Shown here one piece after another: positions 50,408-60,390 of a stretch of 64,000 nucleotides of DNA. The translations under genes and the position numbers were made by a program. Under the pieces are notes generated by a model. The model was not told the origin of the DNA, ran no database searches, and saw only the letters and a program-made list of their open reading frames with translations. The stretch spans positions 1 to 64,000 of the forward strand of contig NZ_JACSCY010000003.1 in the NCBI RefSeq assembly GCF_014333615.1, read 5' to 3'. Numbering within the stretch: position 1 is the stretch's first letter; each line of letters begins with the position of its first letter. The stretch comes from Hymenobacter citatus. Lineage in GTDB: Bacteria; Bacteroidota; Bacteroidia; Cytophagales; Hymenobacteraceae.

Positions 50408-50462
50408 GCTCCTCCCTACCCCCGCCCATATCACAAACAACTGAATACAGACAACTCACTAT

Positions 50463-51368
50463 ATGCCTACCCTTGATTACCTGGACCGGCTCGAAGCCGA
50501 GGCCATTCACATTTTGCGCGAAGTAGCAGGCCAGTTTGAGCGGCCAGCCCTGTTGTTTTCGGGCGGCAAAGATTCGATTGTGCTTACCCGTTTGGCTGAA
50601 AAAGCGTTCCGGCCGGGCAAGTTTCCGTTTCCGCTGGTGCACGTGGATACCGGCCATAACTTCCCCGAGGTGCTGGCCTTCCGTGATGCGCTGGCCGCGC
50701 AGCTCGGCGAAAAGCTGGTGGTGCGCAAGGTAGAGGATACCATCAAGCAGAAAGGCTTGCAGGACCCGACTGGCAAATATCCCAGCCGCAACCCACTGCA
50801 AACCTACACGCTGCTGGATGTGATTGAGGAGTTTGAGTTTGATGCTTGTATCGGCGGGGCGCGCCGCGATGAGGAGAAGGCCCGTGCTAAGGAGCGCATC
50901 TTCTCGGTGCGCGATGACTTCGGCCAGTGGGACCCCAAGCGCCAACGCCCCGAGCTGTGGAACATCTACAACGGCAAGATTCAGAAGGGTGAAAACGTGC
51001 GCGTATTCCCGATTTCCAACTGGACCGAGCTGGACGTGTGGAATTACATTCGCCGCGAGAACATCGCCCTACCCGAAATCTACTTTGCCCACGAGCGCCA
51101 GTGCGTGGTGCTACCTGGCGGCCAGCTGCTGGGCCTCACGGAACACCTGCACCTCGATGCCGACGATGAGATTGTGAGCCGCCAAGTGCGCTTCCGCACC
51201 GTGGGCGACGCCACCTGCACGGCCGCTGTGGCCAGCGACGCCAGCACGGTAGAGGACATCATTGCCGACATCATCCAAGCCAAAGTAAGCGAGCGGGGCG
51301 CCACCCGCCTCGACGACACCATCTCGGAAACCGGTATGGAAGACCGCAAACGCAACGGCTATTTCTAA
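50463..51368 (+). CDS. cysD: Sulfate adenylyltransferase subunit 2
   Basis: A 301-residue ATP-PPase subunit making APS from sulfate and ATP, with CysN. PP-loop LLFSGGKDSIVLTRLAEKAF; FPLVHVDTGHNFPEV; CIGGARRDEEKARAKERIFS; C-terminus DRKRNGYF. Length and motifs are standard. It is followed by cysN after an inverted repeat of about 130 nt. Confidence 0.96.
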   Translation: MPTLDYLDRLEAEAIHILREVAGQFERPALLFSGGKDSIVLTRLAEKAFRPGKFPFPLVHVDTGHNFPEVLAFRDALAAQLGEKLVVRKVEDTIKQKGLQDPTGKYPSRNPLQTYTLLDVIEEFEFDACIGGARRDEEKARAKERIFSVRDDFGQWDPKRQRPELWNIYNGKIQKGENVRVFPISNWTELDVWNYIRRENIALPEIYFAHERQCVVLPGGQLLGLTEHLHLDADDEIVSRQVRFRTVGDATCTAAVASDASTVEDIIADIIQAKVSERGATRLDDTISETGMEDRKRNGYF

Positions 51369-51500
51369 ATGGTGAAATGGTGAGTTGGTGAGATAGTGAG
51401 TTTGATGTTCGAGCAGCGCGAGCGGCTTGTATCAAACAACCAGCTCCCAGCTCATCCAGAACGTCAACCTCACCATTTCACCATCTCACAATTTCACCTT
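51368..51500. repeat. Inverted repeat, family B, between cysD and cysN
   Basis: The left arm (aatggtgaaatggtgagttg...) and right arm (...caccatctcacaatttcacct) pair with several mismatches. They match the 42-bp arms at 45878-45991. The element begins at the cysD stop and ends at the cysN ATG, so it lies inside the operon mRNA. Confidence 0.85.
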
Positions 51501-52787
51501 ATGGATCTTCTTCGATTTATTACGTGCGGCAGCGTAGACGACGGCAAAAGCACGCTGATTGGCCGGTTGTTGTACGATTCTGATTCAGTGTCGCTGGACA
51601 TTCTGGCGGCGCTGGAAAGCCGGGGCGCGGCCCAGGGCAACGTGGATTTGGCACTGCTGACCGACGGGTTGAAAGCCGAGCGCGAGCAGGGCATCACCAT
51701 TGATGTGGCGTATAAGTACTTTACCACGCCACGCCGCAAGTTCATCATCACCGACGCGCCGGGCCACGTGCAGTACACCCGCAATATGGTAACGGGCGCT
51801 AGCAATGCTGACCTGGCCATTGTGCTGGTAGACGCCCGCCACGGCGTAATTGAGCAAACGCGCCGCCATAGCATCATTGCGGCGCTGCTCGGTATCAAGC
51901 ACTTTGTGCTGGCCGTGAACAAGATGGACCTGGTAGGCTACGACGAAAACGTCTTCAACAAGATTGTGGCTGACTACCAGGACATCACCAAGCTGCTAAA
52001 GCTGACCGACGTAACGCCGATTCCGATGAGCGCCTTGCAGGGCGACAACATTGTGCGGCGCTCGGAGCACATGACGTGGTATACCGGCCCCAACTTGCTG
52101 GAACACTTGGAAGCCGTGCCCGGCGCCGAGGAGACCAAGGCTGAGCCGCGCTTTCAGGTGCAGTATGTGGTGCGCCCCCAAACCGCCGAGCTGCCCGACT
52201 ACCGCGGCTACGCCGGCCAGATCCAGAGCGGCAGCTACCGCCGCGGCGACAAGGTGCACGTCCTACCCTCGGGGCTAGAATCGACCATCGAAGCCATCGA
52301 AATCAACCAGAAGGAAGTAGAGGAAGCCGTGGCCCCGCAAGGCGTCATTATCCGCTTGACTGATGACGTAGACATCAGCCGCGGCGACACCATTGTGCCT
52401 GCGCACTATGTGCCGCACCTCACCCGCGAGCTGGAAGCCACCCTGTGCTGGATGGCCGAAACGCCTCTGCGCGCTGGTCGCCGCTTTCTGTTGCAGCACC
52501 ACGCGGCCCTGGTGAAGGCTTCGCTGCCAAGTATTCTCTACCGCCTGGATGTGCAGAGCCTCACGCACCTCGGCGCCGAGGAAGCCCGCCTGAACGACAT
52601 TGTGCGGGTGCGCCTGAAAACCGCCGTGCCGCTGGCTGCCGATATCTATCGGCAAAACCGGAAGTCGGGCTCTTTCATTCTTGTGGATGAGCAAACCGGC
52701 AACACAGTGGCCGCGGGCCTTATCGAAGCCGTTGATCCGGATTATTTCACGGTGGCCGAACCCGGCGCGGTGGCGTTTTCCATCTAG
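51501..52787 (+). CDS. cysN: Sulfate adenylyltransferase subunit 1 (GTPase)
   Basis: A 428-residue EF-Tu-like GTPase driving APS synthesis. G1 is ITCGSVDDGKSTLIGRLLYD, G3 TDAPGHVQYTRNMVTG, G4 NKMD. Beta-barrel domains follow (YAGQIQSGSYRRGDKVHVLP). The C-terminus ends without an APS kinase (CysC) domain, consistent with the APS-specific reductase. The ATG at 51501 (MDLLRFITCGS) is chosen at the conserved N-terminus; the open frame upstream is repeat sequence. Confidence 0.95.
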   Translation: MDLLRFITCGSVDDGKSTLIGRLLYDSDSVSLDILAALESRGAAQGNVDLALLTDGLKAEREQGITIDVAYKYFTTPRRKFIITDAPGHVQYTRNMVTGASNADLAIVLVDARHGVIEQTRRHSIIAALLGIKHFVLAVNKMDLVGYDENVFNKIVADYQDITKLLKLTDVTPIPMSALQGDNIVRRSEHMTWYTGPNLLEHLEAVPGAEETKAEPRFQVQYVVRPQTAELPDYRGYAGQIQSGSYRRGDKVHVLPSGLESTIEAIEINQKEVEEAVAPQGVIIRLTDDVDISRGDTIVPAHYVPHLTRELEATLCWMAETPLRAGRRFLLQHHAALVKASLPSILYRLDVQSLTHLGAEEARLNDIVRVRLKTAVPLAADIYRQNRKSGSFILVDEQTGNTVAAGLIEAVDPDYFTVAEPGAVAFSI

Positions 52788-52794
52788 AAAACTA

Positions 52795-52845
52795 AAAACT
52801 AGCTCCCTTCCTTGAAAAAAGGAGGAGAGCTAAAAAACTAGTCTC
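52795..52845. repeat. Hairpin between cysN and cobA
   Basis: TAGCTC...CTTCCTT at about 52799 pairs imperfectly with AAGGAGGAGAGCTA ending about 52832, flanked by ACTAG repeats. There is no T-tract. It may limit mRNA decay or modulate read-through inside the operon. Confidence 0.55.
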
Positions 52846-52862
52846 TTACCCTCGTCATCACC

Positions 52863-53645
52863 ATGCCTACCCTCTCTACCCCCCGCCTTACCGTAGTAGG
52901 TGCCGGCCCCGGCGACCCGGAGCTACTGACGCTGAAGGGCGCCCGTGTGCTGGCGGAGGCCGACGTGGTGCTCTACGACGCGCTGGCCAACGACGAGCTG
53001 CTGACTTATGCTCCCAAGGCCTTGCAGATTTTTGTGGGCAAGCGGCGGGGAAAGCGCGCCTACTCGCAGGACGAAATCAACGCCCTGATTGTGGAGCAAG
53101 CGCGCCAGCACGGCCACGTGGTGCGCCTGAAAGGCGGTGACCCATTTGTATTTGGGCGCGGTCGGGAAGAAATGTTGTATGCCGAGGCGCACGGCCTGAC
53201 CACGGCCTACGTGCCCGGCATCAGCAGCGCCGTGGCGGCGGCGGGTAGCCTGGGCATTCCGGTCACGCACCGGGGGCTGAGCGAGGGCTTTCGGGTGATT
53301 ACGGCTACCACGTCGAGCGGCGAGCTATCGGGGGAAGTGGCAGCAGCGGCGCAGGCCAACGCTACTACGGTAATTCTGATGGGCTTGAGCCGACTGGGAG
53401 AAATTATGCAGCTGTTTGCCCGGCACGGTGCGGCTCAGCGGCCAGCCGCCGTGGTGCAGAATGGCACCCTACCCAACGCTCGCCTCGTGGTGGGTACCGT
53501 GGCTACGCTGGCCGCACAAGCGGCCGCGGCCGGTATTGGCGCGCCAGCCATTATCGTGGTAGGCGATGTGGTGAAGCTGGCTACCACGCAAGCTACGTCC
53601 CAGGAGGCGGCCACTATTCTTTATCAATACGCTCAAGTAGCCTAA
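52863..53645 (+). CDS. cobA: Uroporphyrinogen-III C-methyltransferase
   Basis: A 260-residue SAM-dependent enzyme making precorrin-2, the precursor of the siroheme used by sulfite reductase. Motifs LTVVGAGPGDPELLTLKGAR, VRLKGGDPFVFGRGREEM and YVPGISSAVAAAG are typical. It lacks the CysG dehydrogenase/ferrochelatase half, so siroheme must be completed by enzymes outside the window. It is placed between cysN and cysJ, in keeping with its role. Confidence 0.94.
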   Translation: MPTLSTPRLTVVGAGPGDPELLTLKGARVLAEADVVLYDALANDELLTYAPKALQIFVGKRRGKRAYSQDEINALIVEQARQHGHVVRLKGGDPFVFGRGREEMLYAEAHGLTTAYVPGISSAVAAAGSLGIPVTHRGLSEGFRVITATTSSGELSGEVAAAAQANATTVILMGLSRLGEIMQLFARHGAAQRPAAVVQNGTLPNARLVVGTVATLAAQAAAAGIGAPAIIVVGDVVKLATTQATSQEAATILYQYAQVA

Positions 53646-53656
53646 GGGCTTTCTGC

Positions 53657-55477
53657 ATGTCAACTCCAACCAACTCCCTACCCTTCGGCCTCGATCCGGC
53701 CAGCCTCGACCAGCAAAGCGCCACCCTGAAGCCGGAGCAATTGCTGTGGCTGAGCGGCTACTTCTATGGTCGCTACGCGGCCACTGGTGCTGCACCAGCC
53801 GGTGGGCAAACGGCCGCTGCTCCGGTGGCAGTGTCTGCCGCACCGGCGGCGCTACCGCCCATCACCATCCTGTATGGCTCTCAAACCGGCAACGCCAAAA
53901 AGGTAGCGCAGCTGGCATCTGAAGCGGCCGCCGCAAAAGGCTTGCAGGCGGTGGTGAAAGACATGAACGACTACGCCCCGCGGCAGCTGGCGCAAGAAAA
54001 ATTGTTGCTAGTAGTCGTGAGCACCCAAGGAGAAGGCGAACCGCCCATTGCTGCGGAGGAGTTGCACCGCTTTCTGCTTGGCAAGCGGGCGCCCCAGCTG
54101 TCGGAGCTGCGCTACGCCGTGCTAGCCCTCGGCGACCAGAGCTACCTGCAATACTGCCAGACCGGTAAGGAGTTCGATGCCCGTTTGGCGGAGCTGGGTG
54201 GCCAGCGTCTGCTAGATCGGGTAGACGCCGATGTGGCGTTCCTACCCCCCTCGAAGCAGTGGATTGAGGAGGTACTGACGAAAATTGCCGCGGAGGCTAC
54301 GCCAGCGGCTGGTGTATCATCTGATGCAGCCGTGACGGGCGGCGCACCCGCACCCGTAGCGCCGGTGTACTCGCACGATCATCCGTTTGAAGCCCGCGTG
54401 CTGGAAAGCATCCAGCTCAACGGCCGCGGTTCTACGAAGGAAACCTACCACTTGGAGTTGGACCTGGCCGATTCGGGCCTTGTGTACCAGCCCGGCGATG
54501 CATTGGCGGTGGTGCCCGTGAACGAAGCCCCGCTGGTAGAGCACACACTACGCGCTGCTGGTTTAGGTGAAAGCGACACCGTGGAGCTCGACGGTAAAAC
54601 CCTACCCCTGAGCACCGCCCTTACTGAGCACCGCGAGCTGTCTACCCTCACACGCGATGTGCTGGAGCGCTACGCCGCCCTCACCGACCGTACGGAGCTA
54701 CGCGAGTTGCTGGCCGACAAAGCTAAACTGCAACCCTACCTCTACGGCCGCGATGTAGCTGATTTGCTGGCCGAATATCCCACCCAGCTATCGGCTCAAA
54801 CGCTGATAGACACGCTACGGCCGCTGCCTACCCGCGCCTACTCCATTGCCAGTAGCCTGCTGGCCCACCCCGATGAGGTACACCTCACAGTAGGTGCCGT
54901 GCGCTACGAGGCCCTGGGGCGAAACAAACAAGGCGCCTGCTCTACCTTCCTCGCCGACCGCGTGCAGCCCGACGATATCGTGCGCGTGTTTGTGGAGCAG
55001 AATGAATACTTCAAGCTGCCTCAAGACCCTGGCACCGATATCATCATGGTAGGAGCTGGCACGGGCGTGGCACCGTTTCGGGCCTTTGTGGAAGAACGTG
55101 TAGAATTGGGTGCCACCGGCCGCAACTGGCTGCTGTTCGGCAACCCGCACTTCACCACCGACTTTCTGTACCAAACGGAGTGGCAGCAATACCTGAAAAA
55201 AGGCGGGTTGAGCAAGCTGGATGTAGCCTTCTCCCGCGACCAGGCCGAAAAGCTCTACGTACAGCATCGCCTGCTTCAGAACTCCCGCCAGGTGTACGAG
55301 TGGCTGGAAAACGGCGCCCATTTCTACGTGTGCGGCGACAAAGCCCGCCTCGGCAACGCCCTGCAACTGGCCCTCACGGAGGTAGTGCAGCGCGAGTCGG
55401 GCTTGGATACTGAAGCCGCCACCGACTACGTGCGCAACCTGCGCAAGCAGCGCCGCTATTTGGAGGACGTGTATTAA
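53657..55477 (+). CDS. cysJ: Sulfite reductase flavoprotein subunit
   Basis: A 606-residue diflavin reductase passing electrons from NADPH through FAD and FMN to the hemoprotein. N-terminal LKPEQLLWLSGYFYGR; flavodoxin domain from about 74 (ITILYGSQTGNAKKVAQLAS); FAD motifs RAYSIASS and GACSTFLAD; NADPH motif MVGAGTGVAPFRAF; C-terminal RYLEDVY with the stacking Tyr. It starts 11 nt after cobA, so translation is probably coupled. Confidence 0.95.
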   Translation: MSTPTNSLPFGLDPASLDQQSATLKPEQLLWLSGYFYGRYAATGAAPAGGQTAAAPVAVSAAPAALPPITILYGSQTGNAKKVAQLASEAAAAKGLQAVVKDMNDYAPRQLAQEKLLLVVVSTQGEGEPPIAAEELHRFLLGKRAPQLSELRYAVLALGDQSYLQYCQTGKEFDARLAELGGQRLLDRVDADVAFLPPSKQWIEEVLTKIAAEATPAAGVSSDAAVTGGAPAPVAPVYSHDHPFEARVLESIQLNGRGSTKETYHLELDLADSGLVYQPGDALAVVPVNEAPLVEHTLRAAGLGESDTVELDGKTLPLSTALTEHRELSTLTRDVLERYAALTDRTELRELLADKAKLQPYLYGRDVADLLAEYPTQLSAQTLIDTLRPLPTRAYSIASSLLAHPDEVHLTVGAVRYEALGRNKQGACSTFLADRVQPDDIVRVFVEQNEYFKLPQDPGTDIIMVGAGTGVAPFRAFVEERVELGATGRNWLLFGNPHFTTDFLYQTEWQQYLKKGGLSKLDVAFSRDQAEKLYVQHRLLQNSRQVYEWLENGAHFYVCGDKARLGNALQLALTEVVQRESGLDTEAATDYVRNLRKQRRYLEDVY

Positions 55478-55631
55478 GTCCTCAACTCATCACTCTCAAT
55501 GCATTGCTATCCTCGAAGCTGCTGTTGTTGTAGGTAGCCGTGGCTCTCTTGGCCGCGGCCCCGTTTCCCCGACCAATTACCCCACCCCTTCCTTTTTCTT
55601 TTGCACTTCACAAGACAGCGCACGCATTGTC

Positions 55632-58529
55632 ATGAGACAACTATATCCTTTTTTCTGGCTTTTCAGCTTTCTGCTGCTAACTGCCCGAGCGGCCGTGGCG
55701 CAGGACCCCATTATTGCAGTGAGTGGTAACGTACGCGATAATACCCATCAGGCTCTTCCTGGCGTCACCATTAGCGTGAAGGGCGGTAGCGTGGGCACAC
55801 AAAGCGACGCCGACGGCAATTTTATTTTAAAAGAACGGCTTCGATTTCCGTTTACCCTAGTGTTCAGCGCCATTGGCTACGACACGCGCGAGGTGGAAGT
55901 AGCGCGCGCCAGCAGCCGCCTTCAAGTGTCCTTGGAGTCGAAAAACATGCTGATGAACGAAGTGGTAGTATCGGCTTCCAGAGTAGAGGAAAGCCGGCTT
56001 CGCTCGCCGGTGGCTATTGAAAAGCTCGACATTCGGGCCATTAAAGAAACACCCGCGCCCAGCTTCTACGATGCTCTGGAAAACGTGAAAGGCGTGCAGA
56101 TGACCACCAGCAGCCTCACGTTTAAAGTGCCCAACACGCGTGGGTTCAACATCCCGAACAACTTCCGCTTCATGCAGCTCGTGGACGGTGTGGACATGCA
56201 GGCCGCTACCCTAGGCGTACCTTTAGGCAACGCCATTGGTCCCACGGAGCTGGATATTGCTAGCGTGGAAATTACGCCTGGCGCTGCCTCCGCGCTCTAC
56301 GGCATGAACGCCATTAACGGTATGGCGAACCTCACCACCAAAAGCCCCTTCACTTACCAGGGCCTGAGCGTGTACCAGAAGCTGGGTGTGAACCACGTAG
56401 ATGGTATCGACCGCGACCCGAGCGTACTGACTGAATCGGCGGTGCGGTGGGCACAGGTGGTAGGCCCCAGCCAGCGCTGGGCGTATAAGGTGAACCTGTC
56501 CTACCTACGCGGTACCGACTGGCTGGCTAACACTCAGACCGACCAGAACCCCCAGACGGCTTCTTCGGCTAACCCACGCTTTCCGGAGCTGAGCGGTGCC
56601 AATAACCCTGCCGCCGACCTCTGGAACCGCTACGGCGACGACAACGCTGGCAACGTATCCATCACGATTCCCTACCAAGGCCGCAACGAAACCTTCAACG
56701 TGCGCCGCACGGGCTACTACGAGCGGGATTTGGTGAACCCTATCGTGCGCAACATCAAGGCCGATGCCAGCTTGCACTATAAGCTGACAGATAAGCTAGA
56801 GCTATCGTACGGCTACCGGTTTGGGCTGATGGACGGCGTTTTTCAGCGCGGCAACAAGATTCAGCTGGATGGCGTGACGGTGCAAAACCACAAGCTGGAG
56901 TTGCGCGGTAAGGATTTTACGGCCCGCGCCTACATGCTGATTGAAAACACCGGCGACTCCTACAACCTCAACCCGCTGGCCCTCAATCTCGACTTGCAAA
57001 ACGGCTCTAATGCCGTGTGGGGTGGCCGGTTTCGGACTGCACTGCAAAGCCAGCTCGGCGAGGGCGCCAGCCTGGCCGATGCTATGCGCCAGGCCCGCGT
57101 AGTGGCCGACGCTAACCGCGCCGTACCGGGCACCGCCGCGTTCAACGACCTGAAAAACCAGATTGTACACACCAACAACTGGGACAGCGGCGTGAACGTA
57201 CCGGGCGCTCCTATTCCGGGTGGGGCGGCTCTCACACAACGCAGCCACACCTACCACGCCGAAGGCATCTGGAACCTGGGGCAGCGCATCAAGTTTGCCG
57301 ATGTGATTGTGGGCGCCGATGCGCGGGTGTATGCCGTCATTCCGGACGGTAACAACTTTGTGGATTTTGGCCGCCCCATCAACGAGCGTACCCAGCCCGG
57401 CGGCGACAATCAGTACTACCGGAAGGTAGGGGGCTTTGCGCAGGCTACCAAGTTGCTGTTCGCGGAGCGTCTGAAAGTAACGGGCTCTTTGCGCCTCGAC
57501 TACAACCCTGAATTCAACCCGAAGCTGAACCCGCGGATTGCGGCTGTCTACACGGCCGCCGAGAAGCATAGCTTCCGGGCATCGTACCAAAACGGCTGGC
57601 GTTTCCCAAGCTTGTTTGAGGCACTCTCGTTTGTGAACAATGGTAACGTGCGGCGGGTAGGCGGCCTGGCCCGCGTGAATGAGGGCCTGAACTACCTCGA
57701 CAATTCCTACACGCTGGCTTCCATCTCTACTTTCAATGCAGCGGTGAATGCGTACGTGGCTGCTAATGCCGGCACAACCGCTTCGCAGGCCGCGCTACGC
57801 CCCGAAATCCGTAGTTTGCTGACCGTTGGAAACCTGCCTACCGAGCAACCCGAACAGATCAATGCCTACGAGGTAGGCTACCGTAGCGTGCTATTCGACA
57901 ACCGCTTGTCGATTGACGCAGATGCGTACTATAATATTTACTCGGGTTTCCTGGGGCAGGTAGAGGTGAGTGTGCCCAAAGATGCCAACGGCAACCAAGT
58001 GCAGGTAGGCTCCGACGATGCCGTGCTGGCTGCCCTAAACAGCAACCGCGCCGCCCGCCAGGACCGCTACCGCGTGTATACCAACGCCCGCAACAAGTAC
58101 AACAGCTACGGCTCTACGCTGGGCCTGACGTATAATTTCTACCAGAAATTCTCAATAGGCGGCAACGTCAACTTCAACAACCTGTCGGCCAACGACGAAG
58201 CCGACATCTTCGTGACGGGTTTCAACACCCCCAAATGGGCAACCAACGTTACCTTCGGCAACCGCGAAATTGTGCGCAATGTGGGCTTCAACGTGGTATG
58301 GCGGCGGCAGACTAGTTTCTTGTGGGAGAGCCCCTTGGCTAATGGCCGGGTGCCCGCCTACCAGACGGTAGACGCGCAAGTAAACGTGCGCGTCCCGAAC
58401 CTGAAGACTACCATAAAGGTTGGAGGAGCAAACATCTTCAACAACCGGTATATCCAGTACGCTGCGGGCCCTACCATTGGGGGGCTATATTACGTGGCCC
58501 TAACATTTGACAATACCGTGCTGCGCTAG
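55632..58529 (+). CDS. TonB-dependent receptor in the cys operon
   Basis: A 965-residue outer-membrane transporter. Signal peptide MRQLYPFFWLFSFLLLTARAAVAQ; carboxypeptidase-like domain (VSGNVRDNTHQALPGVTISV, SAIGYDTREVEV); plug with NEVVVSASRVEESRLRSPVA and ALYGMNAINGMANLTTKSPF; a long barrel ending ALTFDNTVLR. It lies between cysJ and cysI, which implies uptake of a sulfur compound or a metal/siderophore needed for sulfur reduction. The ligand is not shown by sequence. Confidence 0.92.
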   Translation: MRQLYPFFWLFSFLLLTARAAVAQDPIIAVSGNVRDNTHQALPGVTISVKGGSVGTQSDADGNFILKERLRFPFTLVFSAIGYDTREVEVARASSRLQVSLESKNMLMNEVVVSASRVEESRLRSPVAIEKLDIRAIKETPAPSFYDALENVKGVQMTTSSLTFKVPNTRGFNIPNNFRFMQLVDGVDMQAATLGVPLGNAIGPTELDIASVEITPGAASALYGMNAINGMANLTTKSPFTYQGLSVYQKLGVNHVDGIDRDPSVLTESAVRWAQVVGPSQRWAYKVNLSYLRGTDWLANTQTDQNPQTASSANPRFPELSGANNPAADLWNRYGDDNAGNVSITIPYQGRNETFNVRRTGYYERDLVNPIVRNIKADASLHYKLTDKLELSYGYRFGLMDGVFQRGNKIQLDGVTVQNHKLELRGKDFTARAYMLIENTGDSYNLNPLALNLDLQNGSNAVWGGRFRTALQSQLGEGASLADAMRQARVVADANRAVPGTAAFNDLKNQIVHTNNWDSGVNVPGAPIPGGAALTQRSHTYHAEGIWNLGQRIKFADVIVGADARVYAVIPDGNNFVDFGRPINERTQPGGDNQYYRKVGGFAQATKLLFAERLKVTGSLRLDYNPEFNPKLNPRIAAVYTAAEKHSFRASYQNGWRFPSLFEALSFVNNGNVRRVGGLARVNEGLNYLDNSYTLASISTFNAAVNAYVAANAGTTASQAALRPEIRSLLTVGNLPTEQPEQINAYEVGYRSVLFDNRLSIDADAYYNIYSGFLGQVEVSVPKDANGNQVQVGSDDAVLAALNSNRAARQDRYRVYTNARNKYNSYGSTLGLTYNFYQKFSIGGNVNFNNLSANDEADIFVTGFNTPKWATNVTFGNREIVRNVGFNVVWRRQTSFLWESPLANGRVPAYQTVDAQVNVRVPNLKTTIKVGGANIFNNRYIQYAAGPTIGGLYYVALTFDNTVLR

Positions 58530-58555
58530 CGCTAGCCTTCCTAAACGATTTCATC

Positions 58556-60271
58556 ATGGCTGATCAACCAAAATTATCTGACGTTGAACGCATTAAGACT
58601 GCCAGCAACTATTTGCGCGGCACGCTGAAAGAAAGTTTGGCCGACCCCATCACCGGCGCCATTGCCCCCGACGACACCCAGCTTATCAAGTTTCACGGCT
58701 CCTACCAGCAAACCGACCGCGACCTGGAAAGCGAGCGGAAGCGCCAGAAGCTGGAGCCGCTGTACTCGTTCATGATTCGGGTGCGGGTGCCCGGCGGCGT
58801 GGCTACCCCAGAGCAATGGCAGCGCATGGATGCCTTGTCGGATGCGTATGGCAGTGGGGCCCTCAAGCTCACCACGCGCCAAACGTTTCAGCTGCACGGT
58901 ATTCTGAAGCGCGATTTGCGGGCGACTATTCAGGAGTTCAACGATGTGTTGATGGACAGCATTGCGGGCTGCGGCGACGTGAACCGCAACGTGATGTGCG
59001 CCGCCAATCCCCACGAGTCGGCCTTGCACAAGGACGTGCACGCGGTGGCTACGGCCATCAGCGCCCACCTCACGCCCCGCACCACGGCTTACTGGGACTT
59101 ATGGCTGGATGGCGAAAAGCGCTATTCGAGCTTGGTAAACGATGGCGAGAAGGAAGACTTTGAGCCGATTTACGGCCCTACCTACCTGCCGCGCAAGTTC
59201 AAGATTGCCATTGCTGTTCCGCCCCAAAACGACGCCGACATCTTCTCTAATGACATAGCCCTGACGGCCATTGCCGAAAAGGGCGTGCTGCAAGGCTTCA
59301 ACGTAGCCATTGGGGGCGGCATGGGCATGACCTTCGGGATGCCCGAAACCTACCCCCGCTTGGCCGACCTCATTGGCTTCGTGCCCACGGACAAGGTGGT
59401 GGACGTGTGCGAGAAGGTCGTAACCATTCAGCGCGACTGGGGCAACCGTGAAAACCGCAAGTTCTCCCGCCTCAAATACACCATCGACCGGGTAGGGCTG
59501 CCCGCTTTCCTGGAGGAACTGCGCCTGCGCTTGGGCTACGAGCTGGAGGAAGCGCGCCCCTACCAGTTCACCGGCTCCGGCGACTCCTTCGGGTGGAGCC
59601 AGGGCGAAGACGGCAAGGAGCACCTGACCTTATTTGTAGAAGGTGGCCGCGTGACCAACAAAAACGGCGTGGAGCTGAAAACCGCCCTACGTGAAATTTC
59701 GGCCTTCCACACCGGCGAGTTCCGCCTGACCGGCAATCAGAACCTGGTCATTGCCAACATCGACCCCAAGCACCGCCAGCGCGTGCAGCAGATTCTGGAA
59801 AGCCGCGGTGCATGGGCTAAAACCCAGCAGCAAACCGCCTTGCGCCTCAGCTCGCTGGCTTGCGTGGCCCTGAATACCTGCTCCCTGGCCTTCGCCGAAG
59901 CCGAGCGCTACCTCCCCCACCTCCTCGACCGTCTGGATACCGTTATTCAGGCCAATGGTCTTAGCGATGAAGGTATCCTGATCAGGATGACGGGCTGCCC
60001 CAACGGCTGCGCCCGTCCCTACCTCGGCGAGATTGGACTAGTGGGTCGTGCCATCGGGCGCTACAATCTCTACCTCGGCGCCGACCATGCCGGTGAGCGG
60101 ATGAACAAGCTCTACAAAGAAATGCTGGATGAAGAAGGCATTCTGGCCGAGCTAACGCCCCTGCTGGAAGCCTACGCCCAAGAGCGCGAGCCCCAGGAGA
60201 AATTTGGCGATTTTGTGATCCGCCAGGGCTACGTAGCCGCCACCGTTCACGGCCTGGATTTCCACGCTTAA
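58556..60271 (+). CDS. cysI: Sulfite reductase hemoprotein subunit
   Basis: A 571-residue siroheme and 4Fe-4S enzyme reducing sulfite to sulfide with six electrons. Substrate motif LKLTTRQTFQLHGILKRDL; cluster ligands in SLACVALNTCSLAFAEAER (Cys-X5-Cys) and RMTGCPNGCARPYLGEIG (Cys-X3-Cys). The N-terminus begins ADQPKLSDVERIKTASNYLR as in CysI. It starts 26 nt after the TonB-dependent receptor gene, supporting one operon. Confidence 0.95.
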   Translation: MADQPKLSDVERIKTASNYLRGTLKESLADPITGAIAPDDTQLIKFHGSYQQTDRDLESERKRQKLEPLYSFMIRVRVPGGVATPEQWQRMDALSDAYGSGALKLTTRQTFQLHGILKRDLRATIQEFNDVLMDSIAGCGDVNRNVMCAANPHESALHKDVHAVATAISAHLTPRTTAYWDLWLDGEKRYSSLVNDGEKEDFEPIYGPTYLPRKFKIAIAVPPQNDADIFSNDIALTAIAEKGVLQGFNVAIGGGMGMTFGMPETYPRLADLIGFVPTDKVVDVCEKVVTIQRDWGNRENRKFSRLKYTIDRVGLPAFLEELRLRLGYELEEARPYQFTGSGDSFGWSQGEDGKEHLTLFVEGGRVTNKNGVELKTALREISAFHTGEFRLTGNQNLVIANIDPKHRQRVQQILESRGAWAKTQQQTALRLSSLACVALNTCSLAFAEAERYLPHLLDRLDTVIQANGLSDEGILIRMTGCPNGCARPYLGEIGLVGRAIGRYNLYLGADHAGERMNKLYKEMLDEEGILAELTPLLEAYAQEREPQEKFGDFVIRQGYVAATVHGLDFHA

Positions 60272-60390
60272 TTTAGCTGTCCATTAGTCGTCGATAGTTG
60301 TTAGTAATTGGTTATTAGACCACTACTAGCAGCTATCAACGTCTAACTGACAACTCGCCACTCACAACCCACCACCTGACGACCCATTCA

